Below are positions 34,333 through 44,754 of a stretch of DNA of 64,000 bases, in pieces (the stretch's first letter is position 1; each line of letters starts with the position of its first letter). The position numbers were made by a program, and so were the translations under genes. The notes below the pieces were generated by a model. The model had not been told where the DNA came from. It made no database searches and worked only from the letters and a program-made list of their open reading frames with translations. Source of the DNA: Devosia sp. (GTDB lineage Bacteria > Pseudomonadota > Alphaproteobacteria > Rhizobiales > Devosiaceae); contig JADJPS010000017.1 in assembly GCA_016713105.1 (NCBI GenBank), positions 248,001 through 312,000 of the forward strand, written 5' to 3'.

Positions 34333-35160
34333 ATGTCCGACGCCAATTCCGCCTCCGCCGTCATCGGCAAAGTCGCCGTGGTCACCGGAGGCGCGCAGGG
34401 GATCGGCGAAGCTACGGCGCGCCTCCTGGCTGCGCGCGGTGCAGCCGGCATCGTACTGGTCGACCGCCAGGTGGAAAAGGGCGAGGCCGTGGCGCAGGCG
34501 CTCAACGAGCTTGGCACGCGCACGCTGTTCGTCGCCGCAGATCTGGCCGAGCCTGCCCAGGTGGCACGCGTCATCCCGGCGGCCGACGCCGCCTTCGGCC
34601 GCATCGACATCCTCGCCAACATTGCCGGCCTCACCGATCGCGGCACCATCCTCGATACCCAGTTGGCGCTGTTCGACCGGATGTTCGCCATCAATGTCCG
34701 GGCGCCGTTCTTCCTGATGCAGGACGCCATCAAGGTGATGCAGCGCGAGCGCATCGAGGGCGCAATCGTCAACATACTCTCGGTGAACGCCCATGTCGGC
34801 TCGCCCAACCTCGCCGCCTACAGCGCCTCCAAAGGCGCCCTGACGACGCTGACCAAGAACACCGCCAATGCCACCAACCTGCAGCGCATCCGGGTCAACG
34901 GCATCCTGCTCGGCTGGGTCGATACGCCCGGCGAGCACGTTACGCTCAAGACCTTCCACGATGCCGCCGACGACTGGCTGGAGCAGGCCGAGGCGCATCG
35001 CCCCTTCGGCCGGCTGATCAAGGCCGGCGACGTCGCCCGCATCGTCTGCTTCCTCGCCAGCGCCGAATCGGCGCCGATGACCGGCTCGGTGCTGGACTAC
35101 GAGCAGACCGTGTTCGGCGCCCATGGCGGCAGCCTCGGCGGCTATCCGACCAGGGCCTGA
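34333..35160 (+). CDS. SDR family oxidoreductase
   Basis: 275 residues from ATG 34333. Classical short-chain dehydrogenase: cofactor motif VVTGGAQGIGEATARLL (TGxxxGIG), NIAG in place of NNAG, catalytic Ser in NILSVNAH and YSASKGAL as YxxxK. An adjacent gap of about 94 bases links it to iolG in the same direction. SDRs of this kind are frequent in inositol and polyol gene clusters and may oxidise an inositol isomer or related sugar alcohol; the substrate is not determinable. Confidence 0.88.
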   Translation: MSDANSASAVIGKVAVVTGGAQGIGEATARLLAARGAAGIVLVDRQVEKGEAVAQALNELGTRTLFVAADLAEPAQVARVIPAADAAFGRIDILANIAGLTDRGTILDTQLALFDRMFAINVRAPFFLMQDAIKVMQRERIEGAIVNILSVNAHVGSPNLAAYSASKGALTTLTKNTANATNLQRIRVNGILLGWVDTPGEHVTLKTFHDAADDWLEQAEAHRPFGRLIKAGDVARIVCFLASAESAPMTGSVLDYEQTVFGAHGGSLGGYPTRA

Positions 35161-35254
35161 GCGGAGTCTGGCCCCCACCCGGCCCTTTCCCGATCACCGG
35201 CGAATGCGGGCCGACAACCGATGGCGTCAGGTTCGGCAGCCCTGAAGCAGGGGG

Positions 35255-36061
35255 CTACTCGAAGCGGGCGAGAACGGGGACGTGATCGGACGGCCTCTCG
35301 GACCAACCGCGCGCCGGGCGCAGGATTTCGGCGCCGATGGTGTGGGCGGCGAGGTCGGCGGTGGCCCAGATGTGGTCGAGACGGCGGCCCTTGTCGGCGG
35401 CGTCCCAGTCCCGCGCCCGATAGCTCCACCACGAATAGAGCTTCTGGTCGGCGGGGAAGTACTTGCGCACCACGTCGACCCAGCCATGGCCGCCGGCAAG
35501 CAGGGCGTTCAGCGCTTCGGTCTCGACCGGGGTGTGGCTCACCACGTCGATGAGCTGGCGGTGGCTCCACACATCGTGCTCGAGCGGGGCGATGTTGAAG
35601 TCGCCGCAGATCAGCTGCCGCTCGCGGAAGTGGTCCTCACCGAACCAGGCCTTGAGCTCGCTGAGGAAACCGAGCTTGTGCCGAAACTTGGGATTCATCT
35701 CGGGGTCCGGCTCATCGCCGCCGGCAGGGATGTAGAAATTGTGGACGGTGACCGGCCCGCGGCCAAAATCGAGGCGGGCGGAGACGTGTCGGCTCTCCTC
35801 GATGGCGCAGAAGACGCGGCTCGAGATGTCGGTCAGCGGAAATCTCGAGATGATGGCGACGCCGTGATAGCCCTTCTGCCCGTGCACCGCCTGGTGCGGG
35901 TAGCCGGCGGAGGCGAAATCCTGCCGCGGGAACTGGTCGTTGAGACACTTGATCTCCTGCAGGCACAGCACGTCCGGGCGGTAGCGGGCGAGAAAATCCA
36001 GCACCAGCGGCAGCCGCAGGCGGACGGAATTGATGTTCCAGGTGGCAAAGGTGATCGGCAT
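35255..36061 (-). CDS. xth: exodeoxyribonuclease III
   Basis: 268 residues from ATG 36061 (MPITFATWNINSVRLRL), the normal length for XthA. Endonuclease/exonuclease/phosphatase fold with catalytic residues visible: Asn in TWNINS, Glu in CLQEIK, Asp/Asn in ICGDFNIAP, and the final His in RPSDHVPVLARFE. It removes abasic sites and 3' blocking groups in base excision repair. The run xth-lolA-ftsK is a familiar alphaproteobacterial neighbourhood; here an ATP-grasp gene on the other strand interrupts it. Confidence 0.95.
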   Translation of the reverse strand: MPITFATWNINSVRLRLPLVLDFLARYRPDVLCLQEIKCLNDQFPRQDFASAGYPHQAVHGQKGYHGVAIISRFPLTDISSRVFCAIEESRHVSARLDFGRGPVTVHNFYIPAGGDEPDPEMNPKFRHKLGFLSELKAWFGEDHFRERQLICGDFNIAPLEHDVWSHRQLIDVVSHTPVETEALNALLAGGHGWVDVVRKYFPADQKLYSWWSYRARDWDAADKGRRLDHIWATADLAAHTIGAEILRPARGWSERPSDHVPVLARFE

Positions 36062-36129
36062 CGGCGCGCCCTCGGTCGGGGCGCCCCTTATGCCGAGGCA
36101 CTGCGGGGGCGTAAAGCCGCTATCGGGGC

Positions 36130-36774
36130 TCAGCTCTCGGCGGGTGCGGCCACGGCGCGATAAGTCGGGTCGATATAGAAGTAGGACTTGGGGATCTCGA
36201 CGCCGGTCTCGACATCGTAGAGCGAAAACGTCAGCTCCGCGCCCGAGGGCTCGGTGAGCGTCCACTGCTTCAAGTCCTTGCTCTCGGTGTCGAAAACCAG
36301 CGCCACCCGGACCACGCCGGCCGGCGTATCATCCTGCAGCGTCACGGAAAAATAGTCGTCCGACTGGCCCAGCGCGACGATGTTGGCCTTGAACAGGTCG
36401 ATTTCGGCATCGAGGAACTGGCGCAGCGGTACCTTGTCCTGCGGGTAGGCGTACTGAGTCTTCTCCTTGCGGTCGACGACATAGAAGCCGCGGCCGACCG
36501 AGACGATCTGCTCGTAGCTGGGCGGGTTGTAGCGGAACAGGATCTTGCCGGGCCGCTCGAGAAAGAAGGTACCCTCGATGCGCTGGCCCTGCGTGTCGAT
36601 CTGCAGGAACCGGCCGACCATGGTGCGGATGGCCGAGTTGTGGACGTTGATCTCGCCGATCAGCTGTTGCTCGGCGTCGGTCATGACCCGTGGTGGGGGG
36701 GCACCCTGCTCCTGGGCGAACGCCGGAGACAACGCCAGGCAGGCGGCAAGTGCGAGGAAACTGCGGCGAATCAT
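36130..36774 (-). CDS. lolA: LolA-family outer-membrane lipoprotein carrier
   Basis: 214 residues from ATG 36774, with a clear Sec signal peptide (MIRRSFLALAACLALSPAFAQ). The LolA half-barrel follows: GRFLQIDTQGQRIEGTFFLERPGKILFRYNPP and VSVGRGFYVVDRKEKTQYAYP. It ferries lipoproteins from the LolCDE complex to the outer membrane. Upstream in-frame ATGs (36816, 36837) would extend the protein before the signal peptide and are less likely. Confidence 0.92.
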   Translation of the reverse strand: MIRRSFLALAACLALSPAFAQEQGAPPPRVMTDAEQQLIGEINVHNSAIRTMVGRFLQIDTQGQRIEGTFFLERPGKILFRYNPPSYEQIVSVGRGFYVVDRKEKTQYAYPQDKVPLRQFLDAEIDLFKANIVALGQSDDYFSVTLQDDTPAGVVRVALVFDTESKDLKQWTLTEPSGAELTFSLYDVETGVEIPKSYFYIDPTYRAVAAPAES

Positions 36775-36899
36775 GGGCTTGGTCGAGTCCCTGGGTGGAT
36801 CGTATCGAAACATGAGCCTAGCGGGCAATTGCGGCAAGAGGTGGAAAGCCGAGGCGGTCAGATTGACCGGCGGCCCGCGCCGCAGACAATTGGGGAGGG

Positions 36900-37793
36900 A
36901 TGGGCTGTCCGATGATGCTGCTCGACTTCATCCGCGCCTACCTGGCCGCGCCGCAACGGCCCGGGCGCATCATCGTCTATGGTCGGCACCCCCAGCGCTG
37001 GCTCACGGCGCTCGCCCCCGAGACGTCGGTGTGGTCAGGTCTCGCCGACGAGGTCGTGCTGGTCCGGACCTCCTGCGAACTGCTGCGCCTGGGGCATCGC
37101 GGGGGGCGGCAGAGCCTCGTCGTGCCGCTGCGCGAACGCAATATCCGGCATTGCCCACGGCTCTACTGGGGCCTCTGGCCGTCGCGGCGCGCGGTTCGGG
37201 TGCTTGCCGACAAGCAGGCCTTCGCCCGCTACCTCGTGGCCGAGGGCCTGACCGGGTTGGCGCCCCGGCACTTCGACGGGCGCGGCGACGTGCGTTTTCC
37301 GGTGGTGGTCAAGCGGCCCGAGGGCAGCAGCGGAGAGGGGGTGGCGCTGGCGCGCAATGCCGATGAGCTGGCTCAACTGCTGAACGAGGCGCGCTTCCGC
37401 TCCAGAACGCCGGTGCTCCAGGCCTATGCCGGGGCGGGCGTCGATCATGTCACGCACGCCGTTGCCGTCGGCGGGCGCATCGTCTGGCACCGGACTTACC
37501 GCTATCGTCTGGCTGAAGGGACCGCGATCCAGACGCCCAAGACGGTGGAGGCGATCGAAACCGTGGAGGAGAGCGCGGCGACGCTTGCCGCCTTCGAGCG
37601 GCTGCTTCTGCCGCTCGCCTACGACGGCCCGCTCAATATCGACACGCGGCGGCGCGCCGACGGACAGGTACTGGTCCTGGAGATCAATCCCCGGATCGGC
37701 GGCTCGCTGCTACGGCCCGAGCACGTCGCCGACCTCAGCGCCTGCCTTGCAGCCCTGATCGCCAACGCGCGGCCCATGTGGCGGCGGCAATGA
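36900..37793 (+). CDS. ATP-grasp domain protein of unknown substrate
   Basis: 297 residues from ATG 36900; ATG 36912 sits better relative to GGGGAGGG and may be the real start. The ATP-grasp core is visible: VLADKQAFARYLVAEG before the fold, the nucleotide Lys and glycine-rich loop in FPVVVKRPEGSSGEGVALA, and the metal-binding LVLEINPRIGGSLLRP near the C-terminus (the Glu-x-Asn typical of the family). It would join a carboxylate to an amine or thiol using ATP. There is no neighbouring peptide precursor or partner gene, and it is on the opposite strand to lolA and ftsK. I do not recognise the subgroup. Confidence 0.8.
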   Translation: MGCPMMLLDFIRAYLAAPQRPGRIIVYGRHPQRWLTALAPETSVWSGLADEVVLVRTSCELLRLGHRGGRQSLVVPLRERNIRHCPRLYWGLWPSRRAVRVLADKQAFARYLVAEGLTGLAPRHFDGRGDVRFPVVVKRPEGSSGEGVALARNADELAQLLNEARFRSRTPVLQAYAGAGVDHVTHAVAVGGRIVWHRTYRYRLAEGTAIQTPKTVEAIETVEESAATLAAFERLLLPLAYDGPLNIDTRRRADGQVLVLEINPRIGGSLLRPEHVADLSACLAALIANARPMWRRQ

Positions 37794-37806
37794 CGCCGCC
37801 ACCCGC

Positions 37807-40500
37807 TCAGTAGCCGTCGGCGTTGTTGCCGACGAGGATTTCGCGCTTACCGGCGTGGTTGGCGGCACTGATGACGCCCTCCTTCTCCATGCGCTCGATC
37901 AGCGTCGCCGCCTTGTTGTAGCCGACCGCGAGGCGCCGCTGGATATAGGAGGTCGACACCTTCTTGTCGGTGAGCACGACATTGACGGCCTTGTCGTAGA
38001 GCTCGTCGCCCGAGCCCGAGTAGTCGTCCCCCGGCATCTCGCCGCCCTCGTCGAGTTCGTCTTCGTCGGCGACGATCGAGTCGAGGTAGTCCGGCGAACC
38101 CTGCGACTTGAGGTGGGTGACCACCGCCTCGACCTCGCCGTCCGAGACGAACGGGCCGTGCAGGCGCCGGATGCGGCCGCCGCCGGCCATGTAGAGCATG
38201 TCGCCATTGCCCAGCAGCTGCTCGGCGCCCTGTTCGCCGAGGATGGTGCGGCTGTCGATCTTGGAGGTCACCTGGAAGCTGATGCGGGTGGGGAAGTTGG
38301 CCTTGATCGTGCCGGTGATGACGTCGACCGAGGGGCGCTGCGTGGCCATGACCATGTGGATGCCGGCGGCGCGGGCCATCTGGGCGAGGCGCTGGATGGC
38401 GCCCTCGATGTCCTTGCCGGCGACCATCATCAGGTCGGCCATCTCGTCGACGACGACGACGATGTAGGGCAGCGGCTCGAGGTCCATCTCCTCGTGCTCG
38501 TAGATCGCCTCGCCGGTTTCGCGGTCGAAGCCGGTCTGCACGGTGCGGGTGATCTGTTCGCCCTTCGCTTCCGCCTCGACGACGCGCTGGTTGAAGCCGT
38601 CGATGTTGCGCACGCCGATCTTGCTCATCTTGCGGTAGCGGTCCTCCATCTCGCGGACCGCCCACTTGAGCGCCACCACCGCCTTGTTGGGGTCGGTGAC
38701 GACGGGGGTGAGGAGGTGCGGGATGCCGTCGTAGATGGAGAGTTCGAGCATCTTGGGATCGACCATGATCAGCCGGCACTGCTCGGGCGTCATCTGGTAG
38801 AGCAGGCTGAGGATCATGGTGTTGATGCCGACCGACTTGCCCGAGCCGGTGGTGCCGGCGATCAACAGGTGCGGCATGCGGGCGAGATCGGCGATGATCG
38901 GCTCGCCGCCGATGGTCTTGCCGAGGCAGATCGGCAGCTTGCCCTTCATCTTCTCGAAGTCGGACGAGGCGAGCATTTCGCGCAGGTAGACGGTCTCGCG
39001 CATCTCGTTGGGCAGCTCGATGCCGATGGCGTTGCGGCCGGGCACGACGGCGACGCGGGCCGAGATGGCGCTCATCGAGCGGGCGATGTCGTCGGCCAGC
39101 GAGATGACGCGGCTCGACTTGATGCCGGGGGCCGGCTCGAGTTCGTAGAGCGTCACCACCGGGCCGGGGCGAACATTGATGATGTCGCCCTTGACGCCGA
39201 AATCGGCAAGGACGGACTCGAGCTTGCGCGCCATCTGCTCGAGCCGCTCCGGCGCATGCTCGGGGCTCGGACCCTTGTGCTTGGGCTGGGCCAGCAGGCT
39301 CAGCGGGGGGAGTTCGAAACCCACTTCGTCCTCGAGCAGCGACCCCTGGGCCTCGCGGGTGGCGCGCAGGCCGGGCTGCGGCCGCGGCGCAGGGGCAGCG
39401 ACGCGCGGCGACACCAGAGGCGCTGTCACCGGGCGCGAGGCCATCGGTCCGCGCGACGGGGTCGGCATGTCCCAGCGCACCGGATCGGGGGCGAAGTCGG
39501 CGGTCTCGTCCTCCTCGTTCCCGAGTTCGAAGGGCGGCTCGTCGATCCCGGCATCGATGGTCGGGCCGATGCGGCGTTCGACTGCGAGGGCCGGCTCCTC
39601 GCGCGTTGTCGCGGCGGGGGAAATGACAGGCGGCGCCACCGGGCGGCCGGCAAGGCTGGGTTCGACCGCTTCGCCACGCCAGCCCTGCTGTTCGACCTCG
39701 GCGGCCTTGCGGGCAGCGAAGGCCGAAAGGGCCCGGCGGACGGCAGCACCGACGGAAAAGCCCAGATGCGTCACCGCGCCGAGGGCGACGTCGAACACCG
39801 AATCGCGGTCGGCCCGCTCGTCGTCCTCGGGTTCGGCAGGCATGGCGGCGGACGGGCCGGCGGCCCTGGCAGCCGATCCGGCGGCCTTGCCGCGGGTCTC
39901 GCGCGACCGCGCGACCGGCGCGATCCTGGGCAGCGTCACCCTGCCGAGGCCCATGGCGAGCCAGAACAGCGCCAGGGTCGGCGCGGCGATGATGATGGCA
40001 AACAGCACGGCGGTCACCGGCTGCGGCGCTTCGCCGGTGACAAGGGTCGCCAGATTGGAGAAGCCGGCGCCGATGAGGCCACCCAGCCCGGTGGGCAGCG
40101 GCCAGCTCTCGGGCACCGCGACGAAGGCGAAGATGCCGCAGCTCATGAGGCTCGCTGCCACCCAGGCAACGAGACGCAGGCCCATCCGCGACGGGGTCCG
40201 CAGGCGGACGAGGCTCCAGCCCCAGAGCGCCGGCGGCACGAGAACCACCAGCACGCCGAGCCCGAAAACCTGGAAGGCCACGTCGGCGATCACTGCGCCC
40301 GGAAAGCCGAGCCAGTTCCGCGCCGGTGCACCCGAGGCGTACGAGAAGCTCGGATCGTCGACCGACCAGGTCGCGAGGGCCACCAGCGCCAGGGCGACGA
40401 GCGCCAGCACGATGGCGCCGATGAGGCGGACCGGGATGCGGATGGCTATGGCGGGGGCTGTCTCTCGACGGGCGTCATCGAGCAGGTGCTGTGCCGGCAT
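37807..40500 (-). CDS. ftsK: DNA translocase FtsK
   Basis: 897 residues from ATG 40500 (ATG 40521 is also in frame). N-terminal four-helix membrane domain (IGAIVLALVALALVALATWS to LFAIIIAAPTLALFWLAMGLG), then a Pro/Ala/Arg-rich linker, the alpha/beta RecA-like motor with Walker A TTGSGKSVG near residue 550 and Walker B VVVDEMADLMMVAG, and the C-terminal gamma winged helix (SYIQRRLAVGYNKAATLIERMEKEGVIS) that reads KOPS sites. It couples septum formation to chromosome dimer resolution and terminus segregation. It is the largest open gene in the window and free of frameshifts. Confidence 0.97.
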   Translation of the reverse strand: MPAQHLLDDARRETAPAIAIRIPVRLIGAIVLALVALALVALATWSVDDPSFSYASGAPARNWLGFPGAVIADVAFQVFGLGVLVVLVPPALWGWSLVRLRTPSRMGLRLVAWVAASLMSCGIFAFVAVPESWPLPTGLGGLIGAGFSNLATLVTGEAPQPVTAVLFAIIIAAPTLALFWLAMGLGRVTLPRIAPVARSRETRGKAAGSAARAAGPSAAMPAEPEDDERADRDSVFDVALGAVTHLGFSVGAAVRRALSAFAARKAAEVEQQGWRGEAVEPSLAGRPVAPPVISPAATTREEPALAVERRIGPTIDAGIDEPPFELGNEEDETADFAPDPVRWDMPTPSRGPMASRPVTAPLVSPRVAAPAPRPQPGLRATREAQGSLLEDEVGFELPPLSLLAQPKHKGPSPEHAPERLEQMARKLESVLADFGVKGDIINVRPGPVVTLYELEPAPGIKSSRVISLADDIARSMSAISARVAVVPGRNAIGIELPNEMRETVYLREMLASSDFEKMKGKLPICLGKTIGGEPIIADLARMPHLLIAGTTGSGKSVGINTMILSLLYQMTPEQCRLIMVDPKMLELSIYDGIPHLLTPVVTDPNKAVVALKWAVREMEDRYRKMSKIGVRNIDGFNQRVVEAEAKGEQITRTVQTGFDRETGEAIYEHEEMDLEPLPYIVVVVDEMADLMMVAGKDIEGAIQRLAQMARAAGIHMVMATQRPSVDVITGTIKANFPTRISFQVTSKIDSRTILGEQGAEQLLGNGDMLYMAGGGRIRRLHGPFVSDGEVEAVVTHLKSQGSPDYLDSIVADEDELDEGGEMPGDDYSGSGDELYDKAVNVVLTDKKVSTSYIQRRLAVGYNKAATLIERMEKEGVISAANHAGKREILVGNNADGY

Positions 40501-40625
40501 CGTCTCAAACACTCTACACAACTGGAACGCGGGGGCTCTGCCGGAGGGCGTAGCCGATCGAGGTGCGATCCTAGGCGGGTAGGGTTAATCCGGTGCTAAT
40601 TGCCGGAGACCATGCGGGGCCTGCG

Positions 40626-41672
<1,047 letters not shown>

Positions 41673-41685
41673 CCGTCTCTTCCTT

Positions 41686-42582
41686 TCAGTGCCGCCGGGT
41701 ACCGGCGAGTTCCGCGCCGAAGCGGACCTCGAGGATGGTCTTGATGAGCAGCGTCACCAGCGCCAGCAGCGCCAGCAGCGATGCAACCGCGAAGGCTGCG
41801 GCGAAATTGTATTCGTTGTAGAGAATCTCGATGTCGAGCGGCATGGTGGTGGTCCGACCCCGGATATGTCCGGAAACCACTGACACCGCGCCGAACTCGC
41901 CCATCGCCCGGGCATTGCACAGCAGCACGCCGTAGAGCAGGCCCCACTTGATGTTGGGCAGCGTCACCCGCCAGAAGGTCTGCCAGCCGGTGGCGCCGAG
42001 CGAGAGCGCCGCCTCCTCGTCGGTGCTCCCCTGCGCCTGCATCAGCGGGATCAGTTCGCGCGCGATGAAGGGGAAGGTGACGAAGATCGTGGCCAGCACG
42101 ATGCCTGGAACCGCAAAGATGATCTCGATGCCCATCGAGCGGAGCCAGGGACCGAGCACGCTCTGGGCGCCGAAGAGCAGCACATAGACCATGCCCGAAA
42201 CCACCGGTGACACCGAAAAGGGCAGGTCGATCAGGGTGGTGAGGAAGCTCTTGCCCCAGAACTCGTACTTGGCGACGCACCAGGCCGCGGCCACGCCGAA
42301 GACGAGGTTGAGCGGCACGGCGATGGCGGCGACGGTCAGCGTCAGCGCGATGGCGGTCTGGCTGTGCCGATCGGCGAAGGCGGCGAAATAGGTGTCGGCG
42401 CCCTTGCGGAAGGCCTCGACGAAGACGAGGACCAGCGGCAGCACCAGGGTGAGGGCCATGAAGGCCACGGCCACGAGGATCAGGGTGCGGCGGACGAGGG
42501 GGCGTTCGGTGGTCGGGCTGGTGTGGGCATTGGCCGGCACGATCCGGCGGCTGTCGTAGACGGCAACGTCCTGCTCATACAT
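41686..42582 (-). CDS. cysW: sulfate ABC transporter permease CysW
   Basis: 298 residues, six predicted helices (LILVAVAFMALTLVLPLVLVFVEAF first). The cytoplasmic EAA loop is ESTDEEAALSLGATGWQTFWRVTLPNIKWG-like (visible as EEAALSLGATGWQTFWRVTLP). GEFGAVSVVSGHIRG is the classic CysW/CysT stretch. Its start overlaps cysT by 8 bases, so translation is coupled. Confidence 0.95.
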   Translation of the reverse strand: MYEQDVAVYDSRRIVPANAHTSPTTERPLVRRTLILVAVAFMALTLVLPLVLVFVEAFRKGADTYFAAFADRHSQTAIALTLTVAAIAVPLNLVFGVAAAWCVAKYEFWGKSFLTTLIDLPFSVSPVVSGMVYVLLFGAQSVLGPWLRSMGIEIIFAVPGIVLATIFVTFPFIARELIPLMQAQGSTDEEAALSLGATGWQTFWRVTLPNIKWGLLYGVLLCNARAMGEFGAVSVVSGHIRGRTTTMPLDIEILYNEYNFAAAFAVASLLALLALVTLLIKTILEVRFGAELAGTRRH

Positions 42583-43582
42583 CGCCGAATCTCCTGCGGC
42601 TCCAGGCCTGGATCAGGTTGATGACCAGCAGCATCACGAAGGCGATGACCAGCATGATGCCGGCGATAACGGCGGCGCCGGCCTGGTCGAACTCCTCGAG
42701 CTTGATGACGATCAGCACCGGCGCGATCTCGGAGATGTGGGGCAGGTTGCCGGCGATGAAGATCACCGAGCCGTACTCGCCGACGGCGCGGGCGAAGGCG
42801 AGGGCGAAGCCGGTGAGGACAGCCGGCGTCAGGCGGGGCAGGATGACCCGCACGATGGTCTGCAGCCGGCTGGCGCCCAACGTCGCGGCCGCCTCCTCGA
42901 GTTCGGCCTCGAACTCCTCGAGCACGGGCTGCACGGTGCGCACCACGAAGGGCAGGCCGATGAAGATCAGCGCGATGACGATGCCGCTCGGGGTGTAGGC
43001 GATCTTGAGGTTGGGGGCGAACTCGCTGATCCCGAAGGGCAGCCAGGTCTGCGCCTGCCACCATTGCCAGAGCGGGCCGCGCTCGGAGAACAGCGAGCCG
43101 ACCCAGCCCTTGGGGGCATAAAGGGCGGAGAGCGCGATGCCGGCAACGGCGGTGGGGAGCGCGAAGGGAAGATCGACGATGGCATCGAGCAGGCGCCGAC
43201 CGAAGAAGCGGTAGCGCACCAGCACCCAGGCGACGATCAGCCCGAAGACGACATTGACCAGCGCCGCGATCAGCGACGAGCCGAAGCTCACCTCGAGCGC
43301 CTTGAGGGTGCGCGGCGCGGTGGCGATGCGGACGATCTCCTCGAGCGGCACGGAGGCCGCCTTGAGGAACAGCCCGATGATCGGGATGAGGACGATCAGG
43401 CTCAGATAGACCAGCGTATAGCCGAAGGTCAGCCGGAAGCCGGGCAGGATGCTGGGCTTGACGAAGCTCCAGCCCGGTGGACCGGGTCGGAGCCTGGCGA
43501 TCAGGCCTGGAACTGGGGGGAGGGCCGGGACCGGGCCGTCACTGAGCGGGGGTGTAGATCTGGTCAAATATCCCACCATCGC
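42575..43582 (-). CDS. cysT: sulfate ABC transporter permease CysT
   Basis: About 335 residues from ATG 43582, overlapping the end of cysP by 44 bases; the start is uncertain because the conserved part begins only at PGFRLTFGYTLVYLSLIVLIPIIGLF. It has six helices, with the EAA loop AAATLGASRLQTIVRVILPRLTPAVLTGFALAFARAVGEYGSV in its usual place. It forms the channel with CysW. An upstream ATG (43633) would give 352 residues and a long atypical N-terminus. Confidence 0.92.
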   Translation of the reverse strand, partial: AMVGYLTRSTPPLSDGPVPALPPVPGLIARLRPGPPGWSFVKPSILPGFRLTFGYTLVYLSLIVLIPIIGLFLKAASVPLEEIVRIATAPRTLKALEVSFGSSLIAALVNVVFGLIVAWVLVRYRFFGRRLLDAIVDLPFALPTAVAGIALSALYAPKGWVGSLFSERGPLWQWWQAQTWLPFGISEFAPNLKIAYTPSGIVIALIFIGLPFVVRTVQPVLEEFEAELEEAAATLGASRLQTIVRVILPRLTPAVLTGFALAFARAVGEYGSVIFIAGNLPHISEIAPVLIVIKLEEFDQAGAAVIAGIMLVIAFVMLLVINLIQAWSRRRFGDV

Positions 43583-44570
43583 CGAAGTGTTTGGGCTGGG
43601 CCGTCTTCCAGCCGCCGAAGAGCGGATCGTCAATAGAGATCAGGTCGATTGCGGGGAAGGCCGCGATCAGGGCCGGATCGGTGACGCCGGCGGGATCGGA
43701 GGGGCGATAGTGGTTGGCGGCGGCCAGCGTCTGGCCCTCGGGCGAGTAGAGATAGTCGAGATAGGCCTTCGCCACCGCGGCCGTGCCGCGCGCCTCGACA
43801 TTCTTGTCGACGATCGCCACCGGCGGCTCGGCGAGGATCGACGAGGACGGGTAGACGATGTCGAAATCCCCCGCACCGAACTCGTCGAGCACGAGGAAGG
43901 CCTCGTTCTCCCAGGCCAGCAGCACATCGCCCAGTTCCTTCTGCGCGAAGGTCACGGTGGAACCGCGGGCGCCGGTATCGAGCACCGGGACGTTGCCGTA
44001 AAGGGCCTTGATGAAGTCGACGGTCTTCTGCTCGTCGCCGGCATTGGCCTTGCTGGCCCAGGCCCAGGCGGCGAGGTAGTTCCAGCGCGCTCCACCCGAG
44101 GTCTTGGGGTTGGGGGTGATGACCTCGACGCCGTCCTCGATCAGGTCGCCCCAGGCGGCGATGGCCTTCGGATTGCCCTTCCTGACGAGGAACACGATGG
44201 TCGAGGTGTAGGGGGTGGACTTGTTGGGCAGTTCGGCGCGCCAGTTCTCGTCGATGAGCCCCGACTTCTCGGCAATGGCATTGATGTCGCCTTCGAGCGC
44301 CAGCGTCACCACGTCGGCGGCCAACCCGTCGATCACCGCCTGGGCCTGCTTGCCCGAGCCGCCATGGCTCTGCTCGATGGTGACGGTATTGCCGGTGGTG
44401 TCCTTCCAGTGCCTGGCGAAGGCCTCGTTGAACTGGGCGTAAAGCTCACGGGTCGGGTCGTACGACACGTTCAGCAGGGTCTGGTCGGCGGCGCGGGCGG
44501 TGATCGCGGTGGCGAGGCCGAGGGCGGCAACGAGCGCTCCTGCGGCCAGCAGACGGGGTGCGGTCTTCAT
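43539..44570 (-). CDS. cysP: sulfate ABC transporter substrate-binding protein
   Basis: 343 residues with a signal peptide (LLAAGALVAALGLATAITARAAD) and the sulfate-binding protein fold. Family stretches are LNVSYDPTRELYAQFNEAFARHWK, IEQSHGGSGKQAQAVIDGL, LVRKGNPKAIAAWGDL and the SGGARWNYLAAWAWA ligand segment. ATG 44570 has GGAGGACACG upstream. It is first in the cysPTWA operon. Whether it prefers sulfate or thiosulfate (Sbp versus CysP) cannot be read from sequence alone. Confidence 0.95.
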   Translation of the reverse strand: MKTAPRLLAAGALVAALGLATAITARAADQTLLNVSYDPTRELYAQFNEAFARHWKDTTGNTVTIEQSHGGSGKQAQAVIDGLAADVVTLALEGDINAIAEKSGLIDENWRAELPNKSTPYTSTIVFLVRKGNPKAIAAWGDLIEDGVEVITPNPKTSGGARWNYLAAWAWASKANAGDEQKTVDFIKALYGNVPVLDTGARGSTVTFAQKELGDVLLAWENEAFLVLDEFGAGDFDIVYPSSSILAEPPVAIVDKNVEARGTAAVAKAYLDYLYSPEGQTLAAANHYRPSDPAGVTDPALIAAFPAIDLISIDDPLFGGWKTAQPKHFGDGGIFDQIYTPAQ

Positions 44571-44664
44571 CGTGTCCTCCGTTCGGATACGGTGATTACT
44601 CTACCGGTCTAGTAGGCATTCTCAAGCTCAGGCCCACCTGCCGAAACCGGCAACAGGAGAAAAT

Positions 44665-44709
44665 GCTCCCGGCTCTGTCGCTGCTGCCGGAATGTCGTTG
44701 CCGGGAGCC
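44665..44709 (-). terminator. terminator between phhB and the cys operon
   Basis: On the minus strand GGCTCCCGGC and GCCGGGAGC enclose a loop with a small inner stem and are followed by ATTTTC. It lies about 50 bases past the phhB stop and about 95 bases before cysP. The rest of 44571-44754 must hold the cysP promoter; the ACCGGT-centred CTACCGGTCTAG (44600-44613 area) is a possible regulator site. Confidence 0.5.
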
Positions 44710-44754
44710 AGTTCGGCGAGTCGGGTTGCTAGCATTTTTTCGCCCCTCGCACCA

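Noticed and set aside
37855..40599. A 914-codon open frame antisense to ftsK
   Set aside because: It is the mirror of a GC-rich gene. It has no family motifs, no ribosome site and an Asp/His/Gly/Arg-rich composition typical of reverse-frame translation; ftsK on the other strand has every expected motif.
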